From contig SLKJ01000065.1 of NCBI GenBank assembly GCA_007134675.1, positions 1-52,671 of the forward strand: 52,671 nt of DNA, given 5' to 3'. Below, piece after piece: positions 1 to 8,655 of the stretch. This DNA is from Bacteroidales bacterium (lineage in GTDB: Bacteria; Bacteroidota; Bacteroidia; Bacteroidales; PUMT01). Below the pieces are notes generated by a model. That model did not search any database, had not been told where the DNA came from, and saw nothing but the letters and a program-made list of their open reading frames with translations. The position numbers were made by a program, and so were the translations under genes. Each line of letters begins with the position of its first letter. The stretch's first letter is position 1.

Positions 1-593
1 ATTGTTCGATAGTGATCCCTGGGATTATATTCCTGATAAGGATTGATAATATAGAAACCTGATGGAGAGAGATTGAGAGAGAAATTATTATTCATAGCCC
101 AGGAGAGTGTAATTCCATAGGTCAGAGTTGAACCTGCAGCGTTGTCGTCAATGTTTATGGTGTATGGTTCATAATAGTTTAAATAATGTATATCAATCCT
201 GTGTTCAATTACATGTGTCAAAATCAGACCTGTTAGAATGCTAAACCTATAGGGTTCATATGATATTATTTCAACATTGAAGATTACCGGAATATTTATA
301 TAATCAATCTTATAATCAAGTTTCTTCTCGAAATGGAAAGCCGAGCCAGGATTTTCGTAGAACCTTGTAGAGTAGTTGATGCCCAAACTCACCTTTAATC
401 TATGCATGTATTTTGATCCCAGTAATGAAAAGCCATAGTTGAAATTGTTAGTACTGTTTCCTGAAAAGTAATAATGAAAATAATTTGCATCAAGTTCAAT
501 GGAATAATGATCTTTTCCTTTGCCGGATACCTGAAATCCCAAAATAAAAAGTACAATGCAAAATACTATCTTTCTGATTTTTAAGTATGCCAT
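1..593 (-). CDS. Partial outer-membrane beta-barrel-like protein, unrecognised family
   Basis: An open frame begins at the ATG complementary to 591-593 and runs off the left edge of the window, so about 197 N-terminal residues are visible and the C-terminus is missing. The first 20 or so residues (MAYLKIRKIVFCIVLF) look like a signal peptide, with likely cleavage near VSGKG. The rest is rich in aromatic residues, Asn and alternating polar/hydrophobic strands (for example YFHYYFSGNST, INYSTRFYENPG), as expected of a small outer-membrane beta-barrel of the Bacteroidota PorT/OMP_b-brl type. I do not recognise a specific family. It lies on the same strand as the GH16 gene whose end is 38 bp upstream of this start, so the two may be co-transcribed. 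Confidence 0.6.
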   Translation of the reverse strand, partial: MAYLKIRKIVFCIVLFILGFQVSGKGKDHYSIELDANYFHYYFSGNSTNNFNYGFSLLGSKYMHRLKVSLGINYSTRFYENPGSAFHFEKKLDYKIDYINIPVIFNVEIISYEPYRFSILTGLILTHVIEHRIDIHYLNYYEPYTINIDDNAAGSTLTYGITLSWAMNNNFSLNLSPSGFYIINPYQEYNPRDHYRT

Positions 594-631
594 AATATAC
601 TGGTATTGTAATTTTTCCATTATTGGAACAT

Positions 632-1786
632 TCAATTCGAACCGCAAACAGTTGGTTCCATTCTTGCACTAAATGTTGATCCTGATTCTGCAATAAAACC
701 AGGACCAAGGGTGATGCTGGATTTAGCAATAATATCAAGTTGTTGGCCTGATTGAATGATATAGTTGCAATGAATGTTAATGTTATCACCAACAATTACA
801 TTAAAAACGGTATTATCAAGTGGATACTGTGTGGCATCGATTATGCTAATATCCTGGCATGAATGTCTTTGATAATATCTAACCCACTCCACTTCCATTT
901 GACTGGGAAATGGGGTTGATGAATCTGGTCCATCATCCTCCTCGTCACCCCGGATCGCTAAATTTAGAATAATACGCATTGGATCCATGGTGTATATTTT
1001 ATTCATCACATAGAATCCATGTGGAATCGGACAGACTGTAACAGGTTGTCCAATTGTAGAATATAATCTCGTATCTGTTCTTTTGATTACCCCATCAACA
1101 AACCATTCAATTTTATTTTCATCCCATATTAAACCAAATATATGGAAATCCTGAGAAAAATCAGTGCCGTTATAATTGGTTGCACAATCCTTTCTGCCAT
1201 CTCCGTAGTCGTAATGGATATTCATTCTATGACGAGTAGACTGTGTTGGAGGGATACCCCAAAATTCTAAAATATCTATTTCGTTATAAACAGGATTACC
1301 TGCGTATGTCCAGAATGCTGGCCAGAATCCTCTGCCTTTTGGAATTTTAATCTTGGCTTCAAATCTTCCATGTGGAAATTTTTTTATAGACTGGATATTA
1401 GCTGAGGTATAATTAAACCATCTAGCGTTTATACCCCGAAAATTCCCATTACAATATAGATGTTCATTTTCCGGCTTCCAATGGTATACCTTTGCAAATA
1501 GAACCTCCTCTTTGGCTATTAGTTTTAAACTCCCATTACTTACTTCGATATTATTGCCACTCGTATAATACTGTTGTTCGTTATTACAAATCCTAATCCG
1601 TTTTGGTCCATATTCCCATTTCGTTAAATCTAAACTATTCCCATCAAAGTTATCTTCGAATACAAGCACCCATGGATTTAAATTGCATTGAAAAGGTTCG
1701 GTTAGAAATATTGTCTGTCCCGCGCATGGTTGGGAGTAGATGTTAGATGACCAAGAGATCAAAGTTAAAATGATTATTCGTTTCAT
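632..1786 (-). CDS. Secreted glycoside hydrolase family 16 (beta-glucanase/laminarinase type)
   Basis: 384 residues. A signal peptide (MKRIIILTLISWSSNIYSQ) indicates export. The GH16 jelly-roll domain spans roughly residues 40-310 and holds the signature EIDILE near residues 168-173, where the first Glu is the nucleophile and the last the general acid/base. Family members cleave beta-1,3/1,4-glucans or related algal and plant polysaccharides; the exact substrate cannot be read from sequence. The last ~60 residues are a separate strand-rich module (SSITLGPGFIAESGSTFSARM) of a kind often found at the ends of secreted Bacteroidota proteins. There is no recognisable T9SS C-terminal sorting domain. 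No SusC/SusD pair is nearby, so this is not a typical polysaccharide utilisation locus as far as the window shows. Confidence 0.9.
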   Translation of the reverse strand: MKRIIILTLISWSSNIYSQPCAGQTIFLTEPFQCNLNPWVLVFEDNFDGNSLDLTKWEYGPKRIRICNNEQQYYTSGNNIEVSNGSLKLIAKEEVLFAKVYHWKPENEHLYCNGNFRGINARWFNYTSANIQSIKKFPHGRFEAKIKIPKGRGFWPAFWTYAGNPVYNEIDILEFWGIPPTQSTRHRMNIHYDYGDGRKDCATNYNGTDFSQDFHIFGLIWDENKIEWFVDGVIKRTDTRLYSTIGQPVTVCPIPHGFYVMNKIYTMDPMRIILNLAIRGDEEDDGPDSSTPFPSQMEVEWVRYYQRHSCQDISIIDATQYPLDNTVFNVIVGDNINIHCNYIIQSGQQLDIIAKSSITLGPGFIAESGSTFSARMEPTVCGSN

Positions 1787-1941
1787 CGTGTTTTGTTTTT
1801 CTTATTAAATATGGTTAGCAGTTTGCTTAATAGTGGGTTACAAATACATGATTAGATAATATGGGCATAATTATCCAGAGTTATTAATACCACTCAAGTA
1901 ATATGGTATTTTTTGGAATTATCTATAAATTAGTCATATAT

Positions 1942-3108
1942 TTAATTATCAGTCAAAATCATTCTTTTTGTGTCAATGGCCCTTCCGTCGGCAATAAGCG
2001 TGTAAAGGTACATTCCGGGGTTTAAAACAGCTCCCTGGATTTCCAGGGCTGAATGTCCACGATCACTGATCTTATGACTTTGTATCTGCATCCCTTGCAT
2101 ATTGTATATGTACAGCATTGCCTGGTTAACTTTCTCGGGTATTACAAACCTGATTGTGGTAACTTGATTGAAGGGGTTGGGGTTGTTTTGGTAAAGTGTG
2201 GTATTTTGCAGAATATCGTCATCCGCGGAAGCGGTCCCTGAAGTTACTTCATTTAAAGACTTGATGTTAAAACCTGCTTTTCCACCATTATTTTGCAAAT
2301 CATTTATTTGCCGTTGTTGATCCTTCAGAGCTTCGATTAAAATTGGGATTAGCTCGGTATAATCTATCCCGAGAAAACCATCATCTCCTTCAATAACAAT
2401 TTCAGGAAATTGCTTTTGAACCTCCTGCGCAGATAGTCCAAAACGTTCACGGTTATATATTTCAGCCTCCCGGTCTGTCAAACTCAAGGGCGTACTCATG
2501 GTATCTGTAACCTCTGGACCAATTAGGCCCAGCTCCAAGGGAGATTTCAATCTATAACGTATAGGGTTTAATTGCATCAGCTTATCAAGTATGTTGTTTT
2601 CAAATTCCCTGATATCCTTTTTCCGGGTAATATCTGAGGGATATATTGTTGTATTGACATAAAGGACATCTTCCACTTTTACATTTCCGCGAAAGTAGCC
2701 CGCATAAATACTGCCTACATTAATTTGTCCTCTACCTGGTATAGTACCAAAAATTGCAGCTCCACCCTGGGAACCTAATATCCGACCATACACCCCATAG
2801 TTCCAACCATAGGTTGCATTTCCTGCAATACCTAATATCCCAGTTGTACGGCCCTGACTGGCAGCTGTGGATCTGTAGCTAGAGGAAGAAGTTGCATATA
2901 ACATGTTACTTGTCGAACCAGGAGCAAAAAGTGCAGTAATGCCGTAGTTGTTCCCCAACCCGGTCAAGCATTTTGTGACTTTTGCTGCGCAATCATCTGC
3001 AGGCTCGCCTCCTATGCCCACACGACCAGTTTCATTTAATTTCAATTGACAAAAGGCTGAAAAGCCTACCATGAGTGTTAAAATAACATTTAAGATAATT
3101 GTTTTCAT
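1942..3108 (-). CDS. Secreted protein with S74 intramolecular chaperone domain and T9SS type A sorting domain
   Basis: 388 residues. An N-terminal signal peptide (MKTIILNVILTLMVGFSAFCQ) is followed by about 130 residues of low-complexity beta-rich sequence (repeated GITAL/GILGIAG/GVYGR patterns). Residues about 155-275 resemble the peptidase S74 endosialidase chaperone domain: SDITRKKDI (the Ser-Asp...Lys region), LNPIRYRL, FGLSAQEVQKQFPE and DYTELIPILIEALKDQQ. Residues about 305-388 form a T9SS sorting domain with the hallmarks NNPNPFNQVTTI, IYNMQGMQI, LNPGMYLYTL and a final KRMILTDN. The protein is therefore predicted to be exported by T9SS and anchored or released at the surface. Its ligand or role is unknown. 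The trimeric phage-tail-like fold is known for S74 proteins; its presence here is inference. Confidence 0.85.
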   Translation of the reverse strand: MKTIILNVILTLMVGFSAFCQLKLNETGRVGIGGEPADDCAAKVTKCLTGLGNNYGITALFAPGSTSNMLYATSSSSYRSTAASQGRTTGILGIAGNATYGWNYGVYGRILGSQGGAAIFGTIPGRGQINVGSIYAGYFRGNVKVEDVLYVNTTIYPSDITRKKDIREFENNILDKLMQLNPIRYRLKSPLELGLIGPEVTDTMSTPLSLTDREAEIYNRERFGLSAQEVQKQFPEIVIEGDDGFLGIDYTELIPILIEALKDQQRQINDLQNNGGKAGFNIKSLNEVTSGTASADDDILQNTTLYQNNPNPFNQVTTIRFVIPEKVNQAMLYIYNMQGMQIQSHKISDRGHSALEIQGAVLNPGMYLYTLIADGRAIDTKRMILTDN

Positions 3109-3428
3109 TTTGGTGTCTTTGTCACATTACCTCCTTTTCTTTTTTAGAATGAAAAACAGAAGAGATGCACAGGGTCTTTTATTATTGAAGTGCTTTTCTT
3201 GGTTATCTCAAATATGAGATATCAACGAAAAGGATATGATATCGAAAAACAAGTTATATTATTCCCATTTGAAATACAAAAAATATTTCCCCCTTTTTAC
3301 CCCCCCCCTAATTTATAACTGGATTGAATATAAGCAAGGACTGTATGTGTTTATTCTACCCGTCGCCAGGGAATATTATAACTCACAAAAATTTGGTATT
3401 AAGTTCAATTATTTATGTAAATTTGTGA
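3109..3428. other. Gene-poor AT-rich stretch with a C9 homopolymer
   Basis: No credible gene is visible. A 68-residue plus-strand frame at 3236-3442 has no family resemblance and starts in AT-rich DNA, so I treat it as chance. The only distinctive element is a run of nine C at 3300-3308. The stretch lies between the start of the S74 gene and the decayed accessory DNA that follows. Confidence 0.5.
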
Positions 3429-3863
3429 AGCAAACTTCATAAATTAGCAGATACTTTTAAGGGAGTTCAAGTAATAGCAACAGGCTCATCATCTTTTGAA
3501 TTATCAAATAAACTATCGGAACCGCTCACGGGAAGATCACGGTTTTACCTTCTGTATCCCTTTTCACTGGAAGAACTTCGCCAAAGCTACAGCTTTATTG
3601 AGTTGGATGCTAAAATATGCAATATATTACATTTCGGATTGTATCCGGAAGTTTTTGGCCGTTCAGAAGATGAAGCAACAGAAGAGTTGCAGAATATCGC
3701 GTCAACCTATCTTTTCAAAGATGTACTTCAGCTTGACAATTTAAAACGGTCCGACCTCATTTTTAAATTGCTAAAGGCACTTGCACTTCAGTTAGGAAAT
3801 GAAGTTTCCTACAATGAACTTGCACGATTACTGGGTGAAAATGTACACACCATAAAAAGATAA
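3429..3863 (+). pseudogene. Internal fragment of a DUF4143/AAA-type ATPase
   Basis: The frame opens after a stop at 3426-3428 and reads KLADTFKGVQVIATGSSSFEL, then SNKLSEPLTGR, LYPFSLEEL, a segment ending GLYPEVFG, and SYNELARLLGENVHTIKR, then stops. This matches the middle of the Bacteroidota ATPases that pair an AAA_14 domain with DUF4143: the TGSSSFEL and EPLTGR motifs follow Walker B, and the NELARLLG segment is the start of the DUF4143 winged-helix region. The N-terminal P-loop part and the C-terminal half (usually another 100-150 residues) are both absent, and no good start codon exists upstream. It is best read as a dead remnant of a gene of about 380-400 codons. Confidence 0.7.
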
Positions 3864-3977
3864 AAAAGCAGCATGGCATTTATATTAATATAGAGAATAT
3901 TAGTATATTAACGGTGTCTACTAAAACAATATACTATGCTGCAGAGTAAAGATATAAATAAGATTTCAGAATTATAA

Positions 3978-4280
3978 AACGGTTTTACCCCCAGGAGGCT
4001 TGAGCCGGATTTTATTTTAAGTTCATTGACATGTTTTTCAATCTCGGCCGTGTGTAAGCATTTAAATCCATTTAAGCAAAGAGGTTACAGCTTCGAGTCG
4101 GTGTTTTCCTGTCTGATCAGTCTTCCCTTTCTGGGAATAAAGAGTGTACATTCGTTGACAGTGACCTTCCCAAGGCGGGCCGGTATAGCGAGAAAGAATA
4201 TAACGGAGTGCCTGTCAAGATGTTCTTCTTATATTTGCTTGAAGTCATGTGATTTTATAACAAGTGCGAAACTTTAATTA
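3978..4280 (+). pseudogene. Decayed DDE (IS4-like) transposase fragment
   Basis: In one frame the translation includes CKHLNPFKQRGYSFESVFSC and LISLPFLGIKSVHSL, which resembles the N-terminal part of Bacteroidota IS4-type transposases. The next recognisable motif, FVDSDLPKAGR, lies in a different frame at about 4151-4185. It corresponds to the D-DSDLPK-GR region around the first catalytic Asp. A frameshift plus an internal deletion therefore join the two parts, and the rest of the transposase (the remaining catalytic Asp and Glu regions) is missing. No convincing terminal inverted repeats or target-site duplication are visible. The identification rests on motif memory, so it is moderate. Confidence 0.5.
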
Positions 4281-4377
4281 ATTAGATTAACTTGATTTGT
4301 ACATAATAAAATTTCTCAATGAAGGTAAAATAATTTTTATGAACATCTGAAAGATCTTAAAATAAAACAAAATTATT

Positions 4378-6069
4378 ATGCAGAAGCAATTAATTGAATG
4401 TGTTCCCAATTTCAGCGAGGGGAACGATATGGGTATTATTAAACAGATCACCGATGAGATTGAATCTGTTGAAGGAGTCAGTTTACTTGATGTTGATCCG
4501 GGAAAGGCCACTAACCGGACCGTTGTTACATTTGCAGGAACCCCTGAGGAGGTTATGGAGGCAGCTTTCAAGGCAGTGAAAATGGCTTCCGGACTAATTG
4601 ATATGCGAAAGCACAGGGGTGCCCACCCCAGGTTCGGTGCCACTGATGTCTGTCCTCTTGTACCCGTTGCCGGTATCAGCATGGAAGAGACTGTTGAATA
4701 TGCGCGTAAGCTGGCAGAAAGGATAGGTGAAGAACTTGGTATACCTGTTTACTGTTATGAAAATGCTGCATTTGACGAAAAACGTAAAAACCTGGCCTGG
4801 TGCCGCTCCGGCGAATATGAGGGTCTGGCAGAGAAGCTTGGCAGGGAGGAGTGGAAGCCGGATTTCGGCAAAGCAGAGTTCAATGCCCGCTCTGGTGCTA
4901 TTGCCGTTGGGGCCCGTGATTTCCTGGTTGCCTATAATATAAATCTGAATACCACCTCTACCCGCCGTGCAAATGCCATTGCCTTTGATATTCGTGAAAA
5001 AGGGAGGGTTAAGCGAAAGGGAAATCCCCTTACCGGTGAAGTAGTAAGGGATGAGAACGGCAATCCGGTAATGATTCCCGGTTCACTTAAGGCGGTAAAG
5101 GGTATTGGTTGGTTTATTGATGAGCTTGGAATTGCCCAGGTATCCCTTAACCTGACAAACATAAGCATCACCCCGGTTCACATTGCATATGACGAGGCAT
5201 TTAAAAAGGCTGAGACCAGGGGTGTGAGGGTTACCGGATCGGAGATCGTGGGCCTTATTCCTCTCAGGGCTATGCTGGATGCCGGCAGGTATTTCCTGAA
5301 AAAACAGCAACGCTCATCCGGTTTACCGGAAAGGGAGCTAATCAGGATCGCTGTGAAATCAATGGGGCTTGATGATCTTTATCCCTTCAAACCTGAAGAG
5401 AAGATAATTGAGTATGTGCTGGAAGGTAAGGGTAAAAAGAAACTTGTGGATATGACCCTGACAGGCTTTGCAGATGAGACTTCTTCAGAGTCTGCTGCAC
5501 CCGGTGGGGGATCCGTATCGGCCTGCATGGGCGCCCTTGGGGTTGCACTGGGGACAATGGTGGCCAACATATCGTCGCATAAAAGGGGATGGGACGACAG
5601 ATGGGAGGAGTTCTCCGTTTGGGCCGAAAAGGGCCGGTCATATCAGGAAGAGCTGATGTTTCTTATTGATGAGGATACCAGTGCATTCAATGCCATTATG
5701 GATGCCTATTCCATGCCTAAAACAACGGAAGAGGATAAATCGCTTCGAAATAAGGCTGTTCAGGATGCAACCAGATATGCGGCGGAGGTTCCCTATCGTA
5801 TTATGGAGACAGCTTATAAATCACTTGAGGTGGTCAGGGCAATGGCTGAGTATGGAAACCCCAATTCGGTCACTGATGCGGGGGTGGGAGCACTGGCAAT
5901 CAGGTCCTGCGTAATGGGTGCATTATTGAATGTTCGTATTAATGTGGGGGGACTTGAGGACAGGGAATATGTCGATTCACTGTTGGCAAAGGCAGAAGAA
6001 ATCGAAAGAAAAACAATTGAGTCTGAAAAGGAGATAATAAGTGTTGTTAACAGTAGAATATCCCCGTAA
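4378..6069 (+). CDS. ftcD: Bifunctional glutamate formiminotransferase / formimidoyl-THF cyclodeaminase
   Basis: 563 residues. Residues about 1-330 are the formiminotransferase (starting QLIECVPNFSEGND, with HRGAHPRFGATDVCP carrying the catalytic His region and the DVDPGKATNRTV segment). Residues about 345-560 are the cyclodeaminase, recognisable from SSESAAPGGGSVSA and the helical GNPNSVTDAGVGA segment. The enzyme moves the formimino group of N-formimino-glutamate, the last product of histidine breakdown, to tetrahydrofolate and then releases ammonia to give 5,10-methenyl-THF in the cytoplasm. Length and domain order are those of the usual fused form. No hutH/hutU/hutI genes lie next to it in this window. 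The first ATG of the frame is used; upstream DNA is non-coding debris. Confidence 0.95.
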   Translation: MQKQLIECVPNFSEGNDMGIIKQITDEIESVEGVSLLDVDPGKATNRTVVTFAGTPEEVMEAAFKAVKMASGLIDMRKHRGAHPRFGATDVCPLVPVAGISMEETVEYARKLAERIGEELGIPVYCYENAAFDEKRKNLAWCRSGEYEGLAEKLGREEWKPDFGKAEFNARSGAIAVGARDFLVAYNINLNTTSTRRANAIAFDIREKGRVKRKGNPLTGEVVRDENGNPVMIPGSLKAVKGIGWFIDELGIAQVSLNLTNISITPVHIAYDEAFKKAETRGVRVTGSEIVGLIPLRAMLDAGRYFLKKQQRSSGLPERELIRIAVKSMGLDDLYPFKPEEKIIEYVLEGKGKKKLVDMTLTGFADETSSESAAPGGGSVSACMGALGVALGTMVANISSHKRGWDDRWEEFSVWAEKGRSYQEELMFLIDEDTSAFNAIMDAYSMPKTTEEDKSLRNKAVQDATRYAAEVPYRIMETAYKSLEVVRAMAEYGNPNSVTDAGVGALAIRSCVMGALLNVRINVGGLEDREYVDSLLAKAEEIERKTIESEKEIISVVNSRISP

Positions 6070-6080
6070 GTAAATGTTTC

Positions 6081-6227
6081 ACAGTCGGAAACACTTCGTT
6101 TTCACATGAATTATACATCAGGTTAACAATTCAAAAAGAACTGAATAATACATGCATAGTCGACGAAGTCAATTTTTTTCATTCGTCTGTGTGTAATTTT
6201 ACGCAGAAAAAATTTTATGTACATTTG
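6081..6227 (+). promoter_or_regulatory. cysDN upstream element, copy 1 of a conserved two-block motif plus promoter
   Basis: Bases 6081-6112 (beginning ACAGTCGGAAACACTTCG and ending CACATGAATT) are identical to 38293-38324 in front of cysH. A second block, 6171-6230, aligns with 38321-38380 (shared AATTTTTTTC, CTGTGTGTA, GC-GAAAAAA and ATGTA-ATTTGT). It ends in TACATTTG at 6220-6227, which fits the Bacteroidota -7 box TAnnTTTG. The two blocks are separated here by 58 extra bases (6113-6170) relative to the cysH copy. Block 1 contains a small hairpin, GGAAAC/GTTTTC. The cysD start codon is 81 bp beyond the -7 box. A shared operator or leader for sulfur-assimilation genes is inferred. Confidence 0.6.
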
Positions 6228-6308
6228 TAGCTTATCATAATTTAACAGAAACTGTTTTTGTAGCCAGGTGTCTTGAGCAGGCAAAGCTGTTCATGGTAAT
6301 TAGTTTTT

Positions 6309-7214
6309 ATGGAGGAGCTAAAGGTTAATCATCTTCGTGAACTGGAGTCTGAATCGATTTTTGTAATAAGGGAAGTGGCGGCACAGTTCGAGCGTCCGAC
6401 TCTCCTCTTTTCAGGGGGGAAGGATTCAATTGTACTGTTTCACCTTGCCAGGAAGGCATTCTGGCCCGCAAAGGTGCCTTTCCCTATGCTTCATATTGAT
6501 ACGGGGCATAACTTCCAGGAAACCCTTGATTTTCGTGATGATCTGATGGAAAAAACAGGTGCTTCATGTATTGCGAGGTTGGTTCAGGATTCGATAAATA
6601 ACGGCAGGGTCGTTGAGGAGAAAGGCGTTAATGCCAGCCGTAATGTATTACAGACCGTTACCTTGCTTGATGCAATAGAGGAGCACAAATTTGACTGTGC
6701 CCTGGGTGGAGGACGCAGGGATGAGGAGAAAGCCCGGGCAAAGGAGAGGTTCTTTTCTCATCGGGATGAATTTGGCCAGTGGGATCCTAAGAACCAGCGA
6801 CCTGAGCTCTGGAACATTTTCAACGGACGTAAACTGATGGGTGAACATTTCCGGGTTTTTCCCATCAGCAACTGGACTGAACTGGATGTATGGCAATATA
6901 TATTTATGGAAAGCATTGAATTACCCTGCCTCTACTTTACCCATAAAAGAAAAGTGTTTAAGCGTGATGGTGTCTGGCTTGCCTGGGCCCCTTTTATTCA
7001 GTTAAGGGACAGTGAGAAGGTTGAGGTAAGGGATGTCCGTTGTCGTACTATCGGAGATATCACCTGTACCGGGCTGACCCTGTCCACTGCCAATACCGTT
7101 GAAGATATTATAGTGGAGATCGCTGCCACACGGGTCACTGAGAGGGGGGGGCGTTATGATGATAAACGTTCGGATGCAGCGATGGAAGACAGGAAAAAGG
7201 AGGGGTATTTCTGA
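6309..7214 (+). CDS. cysD: Sulfate adenylyltransferase subunit 2 (ATP sulfurylase, CysD)
   Basis: 301 residues, the normal family length. The PP-loop is at about residues 35-43 (LLFSGGKDSIVL), followed by LHIDTGHNF, GGRRDEEKARAKER and VFPISNWTELDVWQYI. With the GTPase CysN it activates sulfate with ATP to adenosine 5'-phosphosulfate (APS), the first step of assimilatory sulfate reduction. It overlaps cysN by one base in TGATG, so the two are translated as a coupled pair. A run of eight G near 7144-7151 lies inside the codons for the ERGGRYDDK segment. Its upstream region carries the element shared with cysH, which supports common control. Confidence 0.97.
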   Translation: MEELKVNHLRELESESIFVIREVAAQFERPTLLFSGGKDSIVLFHLARKAFWPAKVPFPMLHIDTGHNFQETLDFRDDLMEKTGASCIARLVQDSINNGRVVEEKGVNASRNVLQTVTLLDAIEEHKFDCALGGGRRDEEKARAKERFFSHRDEFGQWDPKNQRPELWNIFNGRKLMGEHFRVFPISNWTELDVWQYIFMESIELPCLYFTHKRKVFKRDGVWLAWAPFIQLRDSEKVEVRDVRCRTIGDITCTGLTLSTANTVEDIIVEIAATRVTERGGRYDDKRSDAAMEDRKKEGYF

Positions 7215-8485
7215 TGACTGAATCTGCACCCGGATATCTTGATATGGAACTCATGCGCTTCACCACAGCGGGAAGTGTGGATGACGGAAAAAGCACCCTT
7301 ATTGGCCGGCTTCTGTTCGATAGCAAAGCTATATTTGAAGACCAGATGGAGGCAATAACCTCTGCCAGCATCCGAAAAGGTGATGAGGGAGTTAACCTGG
7401 CATTGCTTACTGACGGACTGAGGGCAGAGCGGGAGCAGGGCATCACCATTGATGTTGCCTACAGGTACTTTGCTACTCCAAAACGTAAATTCATAATTGC
7501 CGACACTCCGGGCCATATTCAATATACCCGGAATATGGTGACAGGAGCCTCAACTGCAAACCTGGCTTTAATTCTGGTTGATTCGCGCCATGGAGTTATA
7601 GAACAGACTCTTCGACATGCATATATAGCCTCACTGCTGCAGATCCCTCATGTTGTGATCTGTGTTAACAAAATGGACCTGGTTGGATACAGCCAGAAGG
7701 TTTTTGAACAGATCAGGGGTCAGTTTCTTAAATTTGCAGGAAAGTTGGATATAAAGGATGTCAGATTTGTTCCCATAAGTGCAAAATTTGGCGACAATGT
7801 TGTAGAACGGTCACTGAATACCGGGTGGTATGAGGGTCCGACCCTGATGTATCTTCTTGAGAATATTCATATAGCAGGTGATCTGAATCTTGTGGATGTG
7901 AGATTTCCCGTTCAGTACGTTATCCGACCCCAGTCCGATCAGTTTCATGATTACAGGGGATATGCCGGCAGACTCGCCGGGGGGATAATGAAGCGGGGTG
8001 ACAGGGTTAAGGTTCTGCCATCAGGACTGGTTTCGAAGATTAAAAGTATTGATATGTTTAACTCAAGCCTCGATGCTGCTTTCGCTCCTCAATCCGTTTC
8101 AATTACACTCGAGGATGACCTGGACATAAGCCGCGGAGATATGCTTACAGGGGTAAAAAACGGTCCCCTGTGTGAACAGGATATCCGGCTTATGATTTGC
8201 TGGCTGAATAAGAAACCGATGCTGCTAAACGGCAAATATGCTGTTAAACATACCACCAGGGATGTGCGTTGCATTGTAAAGGAGGTCGATTATAAGATGA
8301 ATATTAATACATTAGAACAGGATTACGAGAACAGGGAAATTGGCCTGAATGATATTGGATGCATCAGCATCAGGACCACCAAACCGCTTTTTTTTGATCC
8401 CTACCGCCTGAACAGGACAACCGGCAGCCTGATCCTTATAGATGAGGCCACCAACGAAACAGTTGGTGCAGGCATGATAATATGA
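7214..8485 (+). CDS. cysN: Sulfate adenylyltransferase subunit 1 GTPase (CysN), no fused APS kinase
   Basis: 423 residues of the EF-Tu-like GTPase family. G1 is GSVDDGKSTLIGRL near residue 17, the switch II motif is DTPGHIQYTRNM, and G4 is VNKMD; beta-barrel domains follow from about residue 225. GTP hydrolysis by CysN drives APS formation by CysD. The protein ends at the beta-barrel (GAGMII) without the CysC (APS kinase) extension found in NodQ/CysNC fusions, and no cysC gene is in the window. This fits a route in which APS is reduced directly by the CysH encoded near 38.4 kb. The start ATG overlaps the cysD stop by one base. Confidence 0.96.
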   Translation: MTESAPGYLDMELMRFTTAGSVDDGKSTLIGRLLFDSKAIFEDQMEAITSASIRKGDEGVNLALLTDGLRAEREQGITIDVAYRYFATPKRKFIIADTPGHIQYTRNMVTGASTANLALILVDSRHGVIEQTLRHAYIASLLQIPHVVICVNKMDLVGYSQKVFEQIRGQFLKFAGKLDIKDVRFVPISAKFGDNVVERSLNTGWYEGPTLMYLLENIHIAGDLNLVDVRFPVQYVIRPQSDQFHDYRGYAGRLAGGIMKRGDRVKVLPSGLVSKIKSIDMFNSSLDAAFAPQSVSITLEDDLDISRGDMLTGVKNGPLCEQDIRLMICWLNKKPMLLNGKYAVKHTTRDVRCIVKEVDYKMNINTLEQDYENREIGLNDIGCISIRTTKPLFFDPYRLNRTTGSLILIDEATNETVGAGMII

Positions 8486-8599
8486 TTCTGATGGTCTGAT
8501 TCTGACCGGCTGACAGGAACTTTTATAACTATGCTGAAGGTTATTTGGGAATTAATAATTATTTAACAATTTATTAATCTGCTTTTTCTGTTTTATTGA

Positions 8600-8607
8600 T
8601 ATTTTTG
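8600..8607 (+). promoter_or_regulatory. Candidate -7 box for the alkaline phosphatase gene
   Basis: TATTTTTG fits TAnnTTTG and lies 48 bp before the chosen ATG. I see no convincing TTTG 19-20 bp further upstream, so this is a partial match in an AT-rich region. Confidence 0.35.
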
Positions 8608-8655
8608 TCTGTAATCATGAATATATATTAATAATTAAATGATAAGTTGCTAACT

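Noticed and set aside
3236-3442. 68-residue plus-strand frame
   Set aside because: No family features, crosses the C9 run, and overlaps the beginning of the ATPase remnant.
3869-3942. Imperfect 76-bp palindrome that could be a MITE
   Set aside because: Only the outer seven bases pair well; no target duplication or second copy is seen.
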